Assembly (NCBI GenBank): GCA_001275005.1
Contig: JWZX01000468.1
Span: 1-25,681, forward strand
Direction: 5' to 3'
Origin: Chrysochromulina tobinii
Taxonomy: Eukaryota; Haptophyta; Prymnesiales; Chrysochromulinaceae
DNA: 25,681 nucleotides
Each line of letters opens with the position of its first letter. Position 1 is the first letter of the stretch. The position numbers and the translations under genes are program-made. This document shows positions 1 to 7,846 of the stretch, piece after piece. The notes below the pieces were generated by a model. The model ran no database searches and had not been told where the DNA came from. It saw nothing but the letters and a program-made list of their open reading frames with translations.

Positions 1-125
1 CCACAGCCGCCACCGCCACCGCCACCGCCACCGCCACCGCCACCGCCACCGCCGCCGCCGCCGCCGGCACTGCCGCCGCCGCCGCCGGCACCACCGCAGC
101 CGCCGGCACCGCCGCCGCCGCCGGA
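1..125. repeat. CCACCG / CCGCCG microsatellite
   Basis: The first 125 bases are a hexanucleotide CCACCG run that decays into CCG repeats interrupted by GGCAC. In the frame of the downstream gene it reads as Thr-Ala alternation followed by poly-Ala/Gly, so it is probably translated as a low-complexity segment of that gene. Confidence 0.85.
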
Positions 126-2222
126 GCCCCTTCGCTTCCATCGGCCGCCGCGACAGCAGCGCTCTTGCAAGCCATCGCATCCGCAGACGAGACAACCTTG
201 CAGGTTGCCATCGATGGAGCCTCGAGCAGCCACAGCTCGAGCAGCGTCGCCCAAGGTGACGGGGGCCCTGGAGCTCATCGGTGGTGGACGTCCGAGCTGC
301 ACGCAGCGCATGCGATGCTCGGCATGCTCCGCAAGGCCCAGGACGACCGGCGCCGGCTCGCCATCTATCAAAAGGAGCGCACCGCGGCGCTCGCGGCGCA
401 CCTGGTGCAGTCCACCGGGTGCCTCCCACGCACCATGCCGCTCGGCGCCGATAGGCTTGGACGGCGCTACTGGCATTTTGCCAACATGGATGACGGTCGC
501 GTGTGGGTGGAGCAGCGGCCGCGCGGGCACCCCCTCCTCGTCTCTGCGGGCGCGGGCGCTCAAGACGATTGGACTTGGGGCTTTTATTACGAGGTGTCGC
601 AGGTGCAAGCCCTTCTCGACCATCTCGACGCATCCGGTGCGGATGCGAAGCTGCGAGAGGCGCTTCGAGAGAGGCTGCCCTCCTTTCGCGCGCTGTGGGC
701 CGAAGAGGGCCACCCCGGTGGCGAGAGCGGCGACGAGGGCCAAGGGGCAAGGGGCAGCGAAATCGAGCCCTGGCTGAGCGCCGGGCACGAGATGATCGGG
801 CAGCGCGTGCTCCGGAGCTTTCCCCGCGTTGGCTCTGTTCTTGGCCGCGTGCACGCGGTGCTGCCTTTGGGCGCCGCGGACAATGATTCCGTCCTTTTCA
901 AGGTGGTGCATGCGGACGGCGACTCTGAGGAGCTCGATGCGGACGAGTTGAAGGAGGCGATCGAGGCATACGCAAGCGGCGGCAGCAAGGGCAGGGCACT
1001 GCAGCAGCCGCCGTACGCCAACGAGCAGAGTGCTGGGGGCGTCCAGAACCGGGGCATCACCGTGGGCGCGCTCGGGCTGCCTGGGTTGCGTGCAGAGCTC
1101 ATATCGGTCGAGAGTGAGCTGGGTCCGAACTTACGTCTGGCAGATGCCTCGTGGGCAGCCGTTACCATTGGAGGTGCTCCGAGCGGCGGCAAGGGTGGCA
1201 GCAAGGGCGGGGCCGCCAAGAGCGCTGAGGCCAAGAGCGCTGACGCTACGGTTGAGGACTCCAAGGGCGGCGGCGGTAAGGGCGGCGGCGGCATGGGCTT
1301 ACGTGCACGTTGGCTCAAGGCAGTCAAGGACGCCAAGTCGCCGCAAGAGCTTGCACCGCTGCTGCTCCAACTGGAGGCGATTGTGTACTCCCTGCAGCTG
1401 GCGCCCGACCTGCAAGAGCAGCGACTCTATCGCACGGAGGATGACAAGATTGGCATGCCCGCGCGCCGATTCTTACCCACAGCCACCGAGGGTGACTCCG
1501 TGAGCTTTCGCGCCTATGACGGGAAGATCACGGGCTGGTTACCTGCCGAGGGTGAAGACTGCGCGCTGTGGCATTTTGAAATGGAAGATGGCGACGATGA
1601 GGAGCTCGACCTTCAAGAGGTGGAGGAGGCGATCGAGGCCTTTGCCTCTGGGCGCAACGCGCCCAGCACAGCGCCAAACACAGCGCCAAACACAGCACAC
1701 AGCACAGCGCCGAGCACAGCGCCGAGCACAGCGCCCAGCGCGGCCACCGCCGTCAGCGCACGACTCGGCCCTTCAATCACGACCTTGCCTCAGATTGGCC
1801 CTTCAATCACGACCTTGCCTCAGATTGGCCCTTCAATCACGACCTTGCCTCAGACCTTCCCTGCTACTCTGGCAGCTCGCACGGCCGATAACGCCGAGCC
1901 AGGCGCGATCGGCGAGACACCGGCTGCGCAGCATGCCGCGGTACGAGTTGGCTCTGCCTCAGAGAACCGGAGGCTGTGGAGCACAGGCGATGCACGCGAT
2001 CGTTGGCACAAGGCCGTGCACAACGCCCGCAACAGCGCATCGCTCTCGGTGGCCATCCACGCGCTGCGTGTGCACAATGCGGCCTTCAGCAGGATGCTGG
2101 CGCCTGGCGCGACGCGTGACAAGAACATTGCCGAACTGCGCTTCGAAGTCGACTCGTACTACCACCCGCAGGCTTTCGAATATGTGCGCAAGAGCAAGCG
2201 GAAACGCGCACGCACGAAGTGA
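3..2222 (+). CDS. WHIM/WSD-domain chromatin-type protein with two Tudor-like modules (5' partial)
   Basis: The frame is open from the left edge (first full codon at 3), so the 5' end is missing; the apparent start at 165 is a TTG and not credible. At nt 433-660 the protein has GADRLGRRYWHF, then RVWVE, then WGFYYEVSQVQALLDHL. This is the order of the WHIM2/WSD region of ISWI-partner proteins such as BAZ1/ACF1/WSTF and plant DDT proteins, where it contacts the remodeler or linker DNA (family knowledge). Two related modules follow (nt about 795-980 and 1465-1650). Each has a basic/hydrophobic strand, an acidic DGDSEELD or DGDDEELD turn and a LKEAIEAY-like helix, resembling the Tudor-like repeats of plant PTM proteins. 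A helical W-K-A-V-x-x-A segment occurs before the second module and again near the C-terminus. The end, KRKRARTK, is a likely nuclear localisation signal. Low-complexity Gly/Lys, Ser/Thr/Pro and 10-residue repeats separate the parts. Exact orthology is uncertain. Confidence 0.72.
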   Translation, partial: TAATATATATATATATAAAAAGTAAAAAGTTAAAGTAAAAGAPSLPSAAATAALLQAIASADETTLQVAIDGASSSHSSSSVAQGDGGPGAHRWWTSELHAAHAMLGMLRKAQDDRRRLAIYQKERTAALAAHLVQSTGCLPRTMPLGADRLGRRYWHFANMDDGRVWVEQRPRGHPLLVSAGAGAQDDWTWGFYYEVSQVQALLDHLDASGADAKLREALRERLPSFRALWAEEGHPGGESGDEGQGARGSEIEPWLSAGHEMIGQRVLRSFPRVGSVLGRVHAVLPLGAADNDSVLFKVVHADGDSEELDADELKEAIEAYASGGSKGRALQQPPYANEQSAGGVQNRGITVGALGLPGLRAELISVESELGPNLRLADASWAAVTIGGAPSGGKGGSKGGAAKSAEAKSADATVEDSKGGGGKGGGGMGLRARWLKAVKDAKSPQELAPLLLQLEAIVYSLQLAPDLQEQRLYRTEDDKIGMPARRFLPTATEGDSVSFRAYDGKITGWLPAEGEDCALWHFEMEDGDDEELDLQEVEEAIEAFASGRNAPSTAPNTAPNTAHSTAPSTAPSTAPSAATAVSARLGPSITTLPQIGPSITTLPQIGPSITTLPQTFPATLAARTADNAEPGAIGETPAAQHAAVRVGSASENRRLWSTGDARDRWHKAVHNARNSASLSVAIHALRVHNAAFSRMLAPGATRDKNIAELRFEVDSYYHPQAFEYVRKSKRKRARTK
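1665..1740 (+). repeat. Coding repeat, ACAGCGCC-type units
   Basis: Short tandem units around ACAGCGCC(A/G) encode alternating N-T-A-P and S-T-A-P tetrapeptides inside the WHIM/WSD gene. They form a flexible linker after the second Tudor-like module. Confidence 0.75.
1767..1856 (+). repeat. Three 30-bp tandem coding repeats
   Basis: Three copies of a 30-bp unit lie at 1767-1796, 1797-1826 and 1827-1856. The first two are identical and the third diverges at its 3' end. Each encodes the decapeptide G-P-S-I-T-T-L-P-Q-I (last copy T-F). The near-identity points to recent expansion or homogenisation. Confidence 0.9.
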
Positions 2223-2590
2223 GACTCGCACTGACATCAGTCATGAGATGCGCAAACGTTGCTCCAAGCTTCCAGTGTTCCTTTAAATTGGGAAGGATGC
2301 GCTCGATGCACGAGCGCCGCGCGACAGCCCTACGGCGAGGGAGCGGGTCGCAAGTGGAGTGTCCCCACTTCTATACATTCGCGCGGGCAGGCAGAATAAC
2401 GGTCATTCGGATCGAACTCCGCATGTCTCGGTTACTCAACCTGATAACCCCGCACCCTGTGTTTGTGTATCCATGCCAAGCCGGCTGCGCACTCTACGGT
2501 CACTGTCTCCACGTCTGCGAACTCTACGCTCACCGTGTAGCTCAATGAACTGCAATTCCAGTTTCAACACGCGACCAGGTTTTAAACCAC
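2223..2590. other. Intergenic region, 368 bp
   Basis: No convincing gene was found between the WHIM/WSD gene and the EF-hand gene. It holds two near-copies of a 16-mer, ACTCTACGGTCACTGT at 2491-2506 and ACTCTACGCTCACCGT at 2521-2536 (14/16 identical), spaced 30 bp apart as a decayed tandem duplication. It should contain the 3' UTR of the first gene and the promoter of the second. Confidence 0.6.
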
Positions 2591-5065
2591 ATGCCAAGTT
2601 CACACTCCTCCTTCACACCTTGTCGTCCCTCTCAGGAGGCTGTTCCAACACTCTCGGGCTCAAGGGGAGCGCCCTCTCCCTCTCGTGGTCTGGAAGACAT
2701 GCACCGACCCGTGAGCGCTCCACTGTTGGCCTACGGGCTACCACTGGGCTCCAGACCACGGACTCCGCAAACGAGGCCTCGCACTCCGCATGCCTTGCCA
2801 GTGCGCAACCTCATGCTCATGTCGATACATCCTGCCGCCTCGGGTCCAAAGAGAACGCACACCCTGCACGCAGCAGGAGAGAAGCGCGCGGCGCGCTTTC
2901 GGGCTCCGAGCGAGCAGTGGGTGCGGCCCGCCTCACCGCATAGCTACGAAGAATCGACCTCCCCTAGCTACGACGATGCCGAGCATCGCCACCCGACCTC
3001 GAGTGCGGCATCCTCCGTCCTGATTGCACCGTTGGAGGTTCTGCTCGATCCGTTCGAGGATCCGCTCGTGTTCCGCCGCTGGCCAGTGCCCGTTGGAACC
3101 AACGGTGGAACGAGCGTGTTCCCCCTGCCGACGACGGCCGGCATCATCAAGCGGCAGCATGCGCACCTTGACGCAAGGCTCGCATACTACAAGAAAACCG
3201 ACGAAGAGAGTAATGGCTGGCAGACGATTCCGCAACCGCAGTCACCGTCGAAGATCTGGCCGAAGGTGCCCCCCTTCCCTCCGCCGCCGCGTCGTTCAGC
3301 GCTGCCGTTGGTCGAGGGCGAACAGGAGCCACAGAGCATCCCACTCAAATCCACCAACCGGCCGACCTCGGGCTGCGAAAGCTCGCGCCCGAGCAGCAGC
3401 GGCCGCCGTTCGTTACTGGAGCGCACTCTAGCCTCCGATCCGGTCGCGGCGGAGACGACGCCAGCAGATGATGTGGCGACGCCGGCGATGGAATCGCTCC
3501 GGCAGGCGCTTGTGGCGCAGCTTCAGCGCGTCATGGACCTCTTTCGCAAGCTCGACGCCAACGGCGACGGCAAGGTGAGCGTCCAGGAGTTCCAGGCTCC
3601 TCCTCGCCCAGCATGCAAGGGCTCACCACGGCGTCTGGTCCCTTCCCCACAGGTGAGCGCTCAGGAGTTTCAGGCTGTCCTCGGCCTCATCGCGCCACGC
3701 ACCACAGCCGAGCAGCCGGTGCCGGCCGCACCGGCTGCACCGGCCGCACCGGACGATGGTGCGCAGCAGGGCACGGTGGCGGCTTTGGGAGGTGACGAGG
3801 GCGTGGCGTCGGAAGGCGGGGAGGGCGCGCCGGCGGCGTTTGGTGCGGCGGATGTGGAAGCACTCTTCCACTTGCTTGATAGGGACAGCTCCGGCACGAT
3901 CGACTACCGCGAGCTGCATACGATGCTGCGGCAAGGCCTGCGCGTGAGCCTCGATGCCAAGCTCCGCGTGGGAGCTGCGGGCGAGATCGCGCTGGAGGCC
4001 AAGAATCGTATAGCGCTACGATCGGAGCCGACGCAGCCGAAGTCGCCCGAGGCACCGAAGTCGGCGCCTTTGCCGTACGGCCCCGGCTTTTCGCCCGCAC
4101 GACCACCGTCGGCGTCGATCACTCTCGAATCGGGGGTGACCTCGCCCGCGATTGTGGTGGACCTCGCCCCATCGGCCGCGCTAGACCTCGCCCCCTCCAC
4201 AGCGTCGCGCCCTTCCACAGCGTCATGGCTTCCCACAGCGTCGCGCCCTTCCACAGCGTCACGGCCTCCCCAACCCGGTGGCCCACCTTATAGCCAGCTG
4301 CCCAGTCGTCCGCCTTCGGGCGGCTTCTTGAGCGCACCGCGCACGTCCGCCTCGTTAGCGAGCTCGCGAAGGTACGATCCGAATGCGCAGCGACCGTCCC
4401 TACCGCGCCCAGCCTCCTTCCACATGCCCGGTCCGCGGGCGGGCTCGCCGCCACGCTCGACACAGCGCTCTCCGCCACGCGTGGTGGTCTCCCCGACACG
4501 CTCGGCCGAGTACGCCACCTCACCCGCGCGTGGGCTACCACTGAGCTCTGGAGGCTCGGGATGGCGACACTCGCCCCGGGGTTCAGAGCCGGACCTATCC
4601 GTCCAGATCGACCGGTTGACATTCATCCAGGCTACCCGCCCGCAGCCCATCCCGCCCACCGAGCACAAGGCGTGGTTCAATCACACGATCACCTGGAGCG
4701 CCTCGCGCGACGTCATGTCCGCTGAGCGGGGGGGAGCACACGGCGCTGGCACCGGCCTCTTCGCGGACGTCTCACTGGATGACCTCGGAGTCGTTCCCCT
4801 TCGACGTGACGCTCGCGAGGCGCAGCGCACGAAGCTGCTCAACATGACGGCCGTCAACACGCCCGGGCCAGCGCTCATCGCGGCCAGCGCGGCCATGCTG
4901 AGCGGCCGTGACGGCGCCGGCGGCGCAGAGGCATCCCCAGGCAGCAGCCGACGCGGCACGCGTCGCGTGGTCGCAACGAGATCGCGCGAGATCGGACGGT
5001 TTCAGAATCGCGTCAAGGTGCCCAGCGACTACGTGCCACTCGCAGGATCAGAGCCGATACTGTAG
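2591..5065 (+). CDS. Ser/Pro-rich protein with two EF-hands, one short intron
   Basis: The frame opens with ATG at 2591 and ends with TAG. Proposed structure is join(2591..3574,3653..5065), giving 798 residues (824 if the 78-bp intron is retained). Two canonical calcium loops are visible: DANGDGKVSAQE from residue 322, and DRDSSGTIDYRE from residue 404 of the spliced protein. They are separated by an Ala/Pro/Gly-rich stretch. Helical context fits EF-hands (RVMDLFRKL before loop 1, VEALFHLL before loop 2). The remainder is low complexity: an N-terminal Ser/Pro/Arg region, S-T-A-S-R-P tandem repeats, and a C-terminal Arg/Ser/Pro region. I see no enzymatic domain, signal peptide or membrane span, so a calcium-responsive scaffold is the most that can be said. 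A later ATG, such as the one at M-H-R-P-V-S, could also be the start. Confidence 0.78.
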   Translation: MPSSHSSFTPCRPSQEAVPTLSGSRGAPSPSRGLEDMHRPVSAPLLAYGLPLGSRPRTPQTRPRTPHALPVRNLMLMSIHPAASGPKRTHTLHAAGEKRAARFRAPSEQWVRPASPHSYEESTSPSYDDAEHRHPTSSAASSVLIAPLEVLLDPFEDPLVFRRWPVPVGTNGGTSVFPLPTTAGIIKRQHAHLDARLAYYKKTDEESNGWQTIPQPQSPSKIWPKVPPFPPPPRRSALPLVEGEQEPQSIPLKSTNRPTSGCESSRPSSSGRRSLLERTLASDPVAAETTPADDVATPAMESLRQALVAQLQRVMDLFRKLDANGDGKVSVQEFQAPPRPACKGSPRRLVPSPQVSAQEFQAVLGLIAPRTTAEQPVPAAPAAPAAPDDGAQQGTVAALGGDEGVASEGGEGAPAAFGAADVEALFHLLDRDSSGTIDYRELHTMLRQGLRVSLDAKLRVGAAGEIALEAKNRIALRSEPTQPKSPEAPKSAPLPYGPGFSPARPPSASITLESGVTSPAIVVDLAPSAALDLAPSTASRPSTASWLPTASRPSTASRPPQPGGPPYSQLPSRPPSGGFLSAPRTSASLASSRRYDPNAQRPSLPRPASFHMPGPRAGSPPRSTQRSPPRVVVSPTRSAEYATSPARGLPLSSGGSGWRHSPRGSEPDLSVQIDRLTFIQATRPQPIPPTEHKAWFNHTITWSASRDVMSAERGGAHGAGTGLFADVSLDDLGVVPLRRDAREAQRTKLLNMTAVNTPGPALIAASAAMLSGRDGAGGAEASPGSSRRGTRRVVATRSREIGRFQNRVKVPSDYVPLAGSEPIL
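3575..3652 (+). other. Phase-0 intron, 78 bp, bounded by a tandem duplication
   Basis: The donor is AAG|GTGAGC and the acceptor CCCCACAG|GTGAGC. Exact removal joins GGCAAG to GTGAGCGCTCAG and gives one clean EF-hand loop and exit helix (DANGDGKVSAQEFQAVLGL). The intron is a multiple of three with no in-frame stop, so it is hidden in an open reading frame. Its first 24 bases are 21/24 identical to the first 24 bases of the next exon; all three differences are C/T transitions. Confidence 0.8.
4197..4267 (+). repeat. Tandem coding repeat around CCACAGCGTC
   Basis: Four copies of CCACAGCGTC separated by 7-8 bp spacers (GCGCCCTT, ATGGCTT) encode S-T-A-S-R-P-like hexapeptides in the disordered C-terminal half of the EF-hand protein. 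Confidence 0.8.
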
Positions 5066-5214
5066 TTTGACCGCAGAAAGTTACGCGACCGTTTTGAGCA
5101 ACTTTCGAGCCCGGCGTTCACGCCCCTTCGTAAGAATTCGAATTCATAGGAATTCATCGCGAGCGCCATGTGCTCCGACGACCGGCGACGACTATTTTTC
5201 TCCAGCCTCCCGTC

Positions 5215-5243
5215 CTGACCGAACGCTGACCGAACTGACCGAA
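5215..5243 (+). repeat. CTGACCGAA triplicate upstream of the Nudix gene
   Basis: CTGACCGAA occurs three times in 29 bp with short spacers, about 50 bp upstream of the Nudix start. The gap 5066-5293 also contains three GAATTC hexamers near 5137-5155 and a fourth near 5275. It may be a promoter element, but there is no evidence beyond position. Confidence 0.5.
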
Positions 5244-5293
5244 CGCCGTTTCCGCGGCCTTCACCATAAAGAAGGAATTCCTAACGATCGTCC

Positions 5294-5830
5294 ATGATGA
5301 GTCTCATCCGCCCGCTCGCACTCGCCGTCTTCACCCGTGCCGCCGCATCTACACCGTTGCCGTATCCGCGTGGTGCTGTCTCGTGTGTGCTGCGCCTGGC
5401 GACTGAACCACCACGTTACTTGCTTGTGCGACGAGGCAGACCACCAAACAAGGGAGCATGGTCGCTTCCAGGCGGGAAGCTCGAGCTCGGCGAATCGGCC
5501 ATCGCCGGCGCCGTGCGGGAGATTTCCGAGGAGACGAGCCTTCCGCCAGCTGCACTGAAAGTACACCCACGACCGATAACTGCAACGGATGCGATCGTGC
5601 CGAATGACGCGGGTGGTTTCCTCTACCACTATTGCATCGTGCAATGCTTCGCTTGGGTGGACGCAGAGTACGAGGACCGCGTGATGCCGGGCGACGATGC
5701 CGCCGCCGTGCGTTGGCACACCATGGAGGAGCTACGAGACCTCCCGGGAGAGATGGGAGCTAATGTTTGCGCGGTCGTCGAGATCTCCGAGGGCATGTGC
5801 GCCGCCGGCTTGATCGCGCCGCCGATGTGA
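5294..5830 (+). CDS. Nudix hydrolase
   Basis: Starts at tandem ATGATG and ends with TGA, 178 residues and intronless. The Nudix signature GX5EX7REUXEEXGU is complete at residues 61-83: G61, E67, R75-E76-I77, E79-E80 and hydrophobic L83. The one deviation is serine at 82 in place of the usual glycine. The REISEE core supplies the Mg-binding glutamates. Upstream, the strand Y-L-L-V-R-R-G-R and K-G-A-W-S-L-P-G-G give the typical Nudix lead-in. Closest in feel to the ADP-ribose pyrophosphatase/MutT-like COG1051 group; the nucleotide substrate cannot be read from sequence. The first 19 residues (M-M-S-L-I-R-P-L-A-L...) lack acids and carry arginines and hydrophobics, so an organellar targeting peptide is plausible. 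Confidence 0.88.
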   Translation: MMSLIRPLALAVFTRAAASTPLPYPRGAVSCVLRLATEPPRYLLVRRGRPPNKGAWSLPGGKLELGESAIAGAVREISEETSLPPAALKVHPRPITATDAIVPNDAGGFLYHYCIVQCFAWVDAEYEDRVMPGDDAAAVRWHTMEELRDLPGEMGANVCAVVEISEGMCAAGLIAPPM

Positions 5831-6062
5831 GTGATCTGGATCGGGGAGGAAGACTTCGGCACGAGACTAGGACTGTGTACGTAGTACGATGGATGTCTCT
5901 AGCGTGCGCTAGGTCCATGGGTCCGGTCTCCTAGGCAACCCTTTACGATATAGATTATACCTACAGTGCCGGTAGGAAACCACATGTACGTGCGCGCGCA
6001 CAGACGCCGGAGGTCATCGCACCCCTGCGAGGTGGCAGGTGCGAGCGTCCCGCCACACATGC

Positions 6063-7484
6063 TCACATCCTCGGCAGGCAGTCGAAGGTGACAGAATGCG
6101 CCATGGGGACGCCCGCCAGATGCTTCCCGCTCGGGACGCGAGGAAGTGTGCCTGTGGCAGGCTCCGCCCGGTCGATCGTGCTGGTCGAATGCACGGCATG
6201 ATCGTCGACTGAACCGCCGTGTGTGCCACCACGCTGCAGTAAGCGCGAGGGCAGCGGTGCCGTGTTGATGCGTACGAGTTCCTCAACAGTGCGAGCACTT
6301 AACGCGGCATAGTCGCCTTCTCCGTAGACGGTGAAGGAGCCAATGAGCTCGGGACCGCCGACCGTTTCGGGGTAGAGCTGTGCGGACCTCTCCGGCCGCA
6401 CGAGTGGCTTCGGGAAGACGTAGACGAAGCGCGGTGTGAAGAGTAGGTTATGAGGTTGATTGTCGGCCTGCATGGCGCGTATGGCCGCGTCGACGTGCAC
6501 GAGGGCAGAGCCCGTCGGGTACACATAGCAGAAGCCGGGAAAGCCCTGAGGGCTCAGAGTGCGACACCCAGGCAGCGGCGTGCCGTCGGGCTTCGCCATC
6601 ATGCCAACGGTCGGCCCCGAGACCAACGGAAACGCCGTGACGGGAGGGTGTTCGTCGATGAGGTGGCAGTGAAAGTGGTTGACCGACGCCGAGGCGCACC
6701 ACGAGTTGAAGTAGGCGCAGAAGGACGTTGCTTGAAGCAGCGACGTCAGCGACTTGAGGTGCGACATTGTCATCTGCTGGGCGACGAGTTCGCGGCAGAC
6801 CAAGAGCATGTGGCGCGGAAAGAGCGGGAACTTGTTCGAGAGGACGTCGTACTGGCCGTCAGGGAACTGGAGGCGAAGCACGCGTTCGCGCTCGTTTCGG
6901 ATCTTGGAGAAATTGAAGCCCTTCGCGTCAAACGGCGTGCACACGCGCAGCTGTGCCTCTGGCTTTTTGGGCTTCGTGTTTCGGCGTGCGTCCAACCTCT
7001 TTCGGAAGAAACCGACCTCCTCCTTCACCTCCTCATCGTCGCACGCATCGTACATGACCAGGCGGTCCTCGGGGACGGTGACGGCTTCGCTCTCTTCCAG
7101 CAGCTGACGGAACGAGTCGCGGAGGAGCGCATCGTTCGCCGCGACCGGCCTGAGTGACCAGTGGGAGAGATCGTTGTCATTGAGAACACGAGAGCCCAGC
7201 GAGCAAAGATCTTGGGAGGACCAGCTGTTCCGAGCCATCTTGACCCGAGGCACGTTGCATAGGTCGACAGACGAGTAGCAGTTCCGCCGAAGCCCGCCTG
7301 GGGTGGAGGCAATTTCACAAGGCAAAGAGAGGCCTTGGTCCTTGTTGGTGGCCACAGGTTGCACCTTTGATAGGATGTCGTCTTCGCTGGGTGATATGGG
7401 ACATGAGCCGGAAGCGTTCGAGGCAGCGTCGATCTTGCGCTTGAGCTGCGCGTCTAGATCGATGTCGTCTCGTTTGATATCCAT
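6063..7484 (-). CDS. HIT-superfamily GDP-hexose phosphorylase-like protein (VTC2/GDPGP type)
   Basis: The longest frame begins at a GTG (7649), so I use the first ATG at 7484, giving 473 residues. The catalytic half has F-N-F-S-K-I, then P-L-F-P-R-H-M-L-L-V, then the histidine triad region S-V-N-H-F-H-C-H-L-I (H270, H272, H274), then N-L-L-F-T-P-R-F-V-Y-V-F-P-K and S-F-T-V-Y-G-E-G-D-Y. The order matches VTC2 GDP-L-galactose phosphorylase and GDPGP1 GDP-D-glucose phosphorylase. VTC2 releases L-galactose-1-phosphate in plant-type ascorbate synthesis (family knowledge). Known members carry H-x-H-x-Q; here the third position is histidine. About 190 N-terminal residues are Ser-rich and polar, with SVDLC and SQDLC near-repeats, and may be regulatory. 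It is divergent from LTO1 and convergent with the Nudix gene. An Ap4A phosphorylase-like function is the main alternative. Confidence 0.68.
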   Translation of the reverse strand: MDIKRDDIDLDAQLKRKIDAASNASGSCPISPSEDDILSKVQPVATNKDQGLSLPCEIASTPGGLRRNCYSSVDLCNVPRVKMARNSWSSQDLCSLGSRVLNDNDLSHWSLRPVAANDALLRDSFRQLLEESEAVTVPEDRLVMYDACDDEEVKEEVGFFRKRLDARRNTKPKKPEAQLRVCTPFDAKGFNFSKIRNERERVLRLQFPDGQYDVLSNKFPLFPRHMLLVCRELVAQQMTMSHLKSLTSLLQATSFCAYFNSWCASASVNHFHCHLIDEHPPVTAFPLVSGPTVGMMAKPDGTPLPGCRTLSPQGFPGFCYVYPTGSALVHVDAAIRAMQADNQPHNLLFTPRFVYVFPKPLVRPERSAQLYPETVGGPELIGSFTVYGEGDYAALSARTVEELVRINTAPLPSRLLQRGGTHGGSVDDHAVHSTSTIDRAEPATGTLPRVPSGKHLAGVPMAHSVTFDCLPRM

Positions 7485-7846
7485 AGCTTGCCCAGCACCT
7501 TCCGCACGCTCAAGCTCACAGATGTCAGCAGAGATCCACTGCTCGCCTTCGAGACACTTCCAGAGCTGGAAATGCCGCGGGGATTTTCGCTTCCACACTG
7601 GCGATTTCAGATCCGTCCAAAAAACAGTCAAAAAACAGTCTCTAAACACCTAACACTTTTTGACCGACGCATCCAAATTTACATAGCGGGATAATTTTTC
7701 CGCGAGATTCCTATGCGTGCTCTGTGAAGGCTATCAATCGGACTTAAGTGTGCGCTGCGCTCACCGGGCTGCCGTGTGATGAACCGCAATCACCAACCGA
7801 CGCGACCATTTATTCAATTTCAAAACAAACTCCTCACGAAGCCGTG
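7485..7846. promoter_or_regulatory. Divergent intergenic region between the HIT gene and LTO1
   Basis: This 362-bp gap separates head-to-head genes, so it should hold both promoters. It is more AT-rich than its surroundings around 7610-7700 and contains a perfect 11-bp tandem repeat, CAAAAAACAGT at 7618-7628 and 7629-7639. No firm TATA box was identified. Its role as a bidirectional promoter is inferred from gene orientation only. Confidence 0.5.

Noticed and set aside
6450-7157. 235-residue plus-strand frame
   Set aside because: Shadow of the HIT-family gene on the other strand; no domain and Arg/Val-rich composition.
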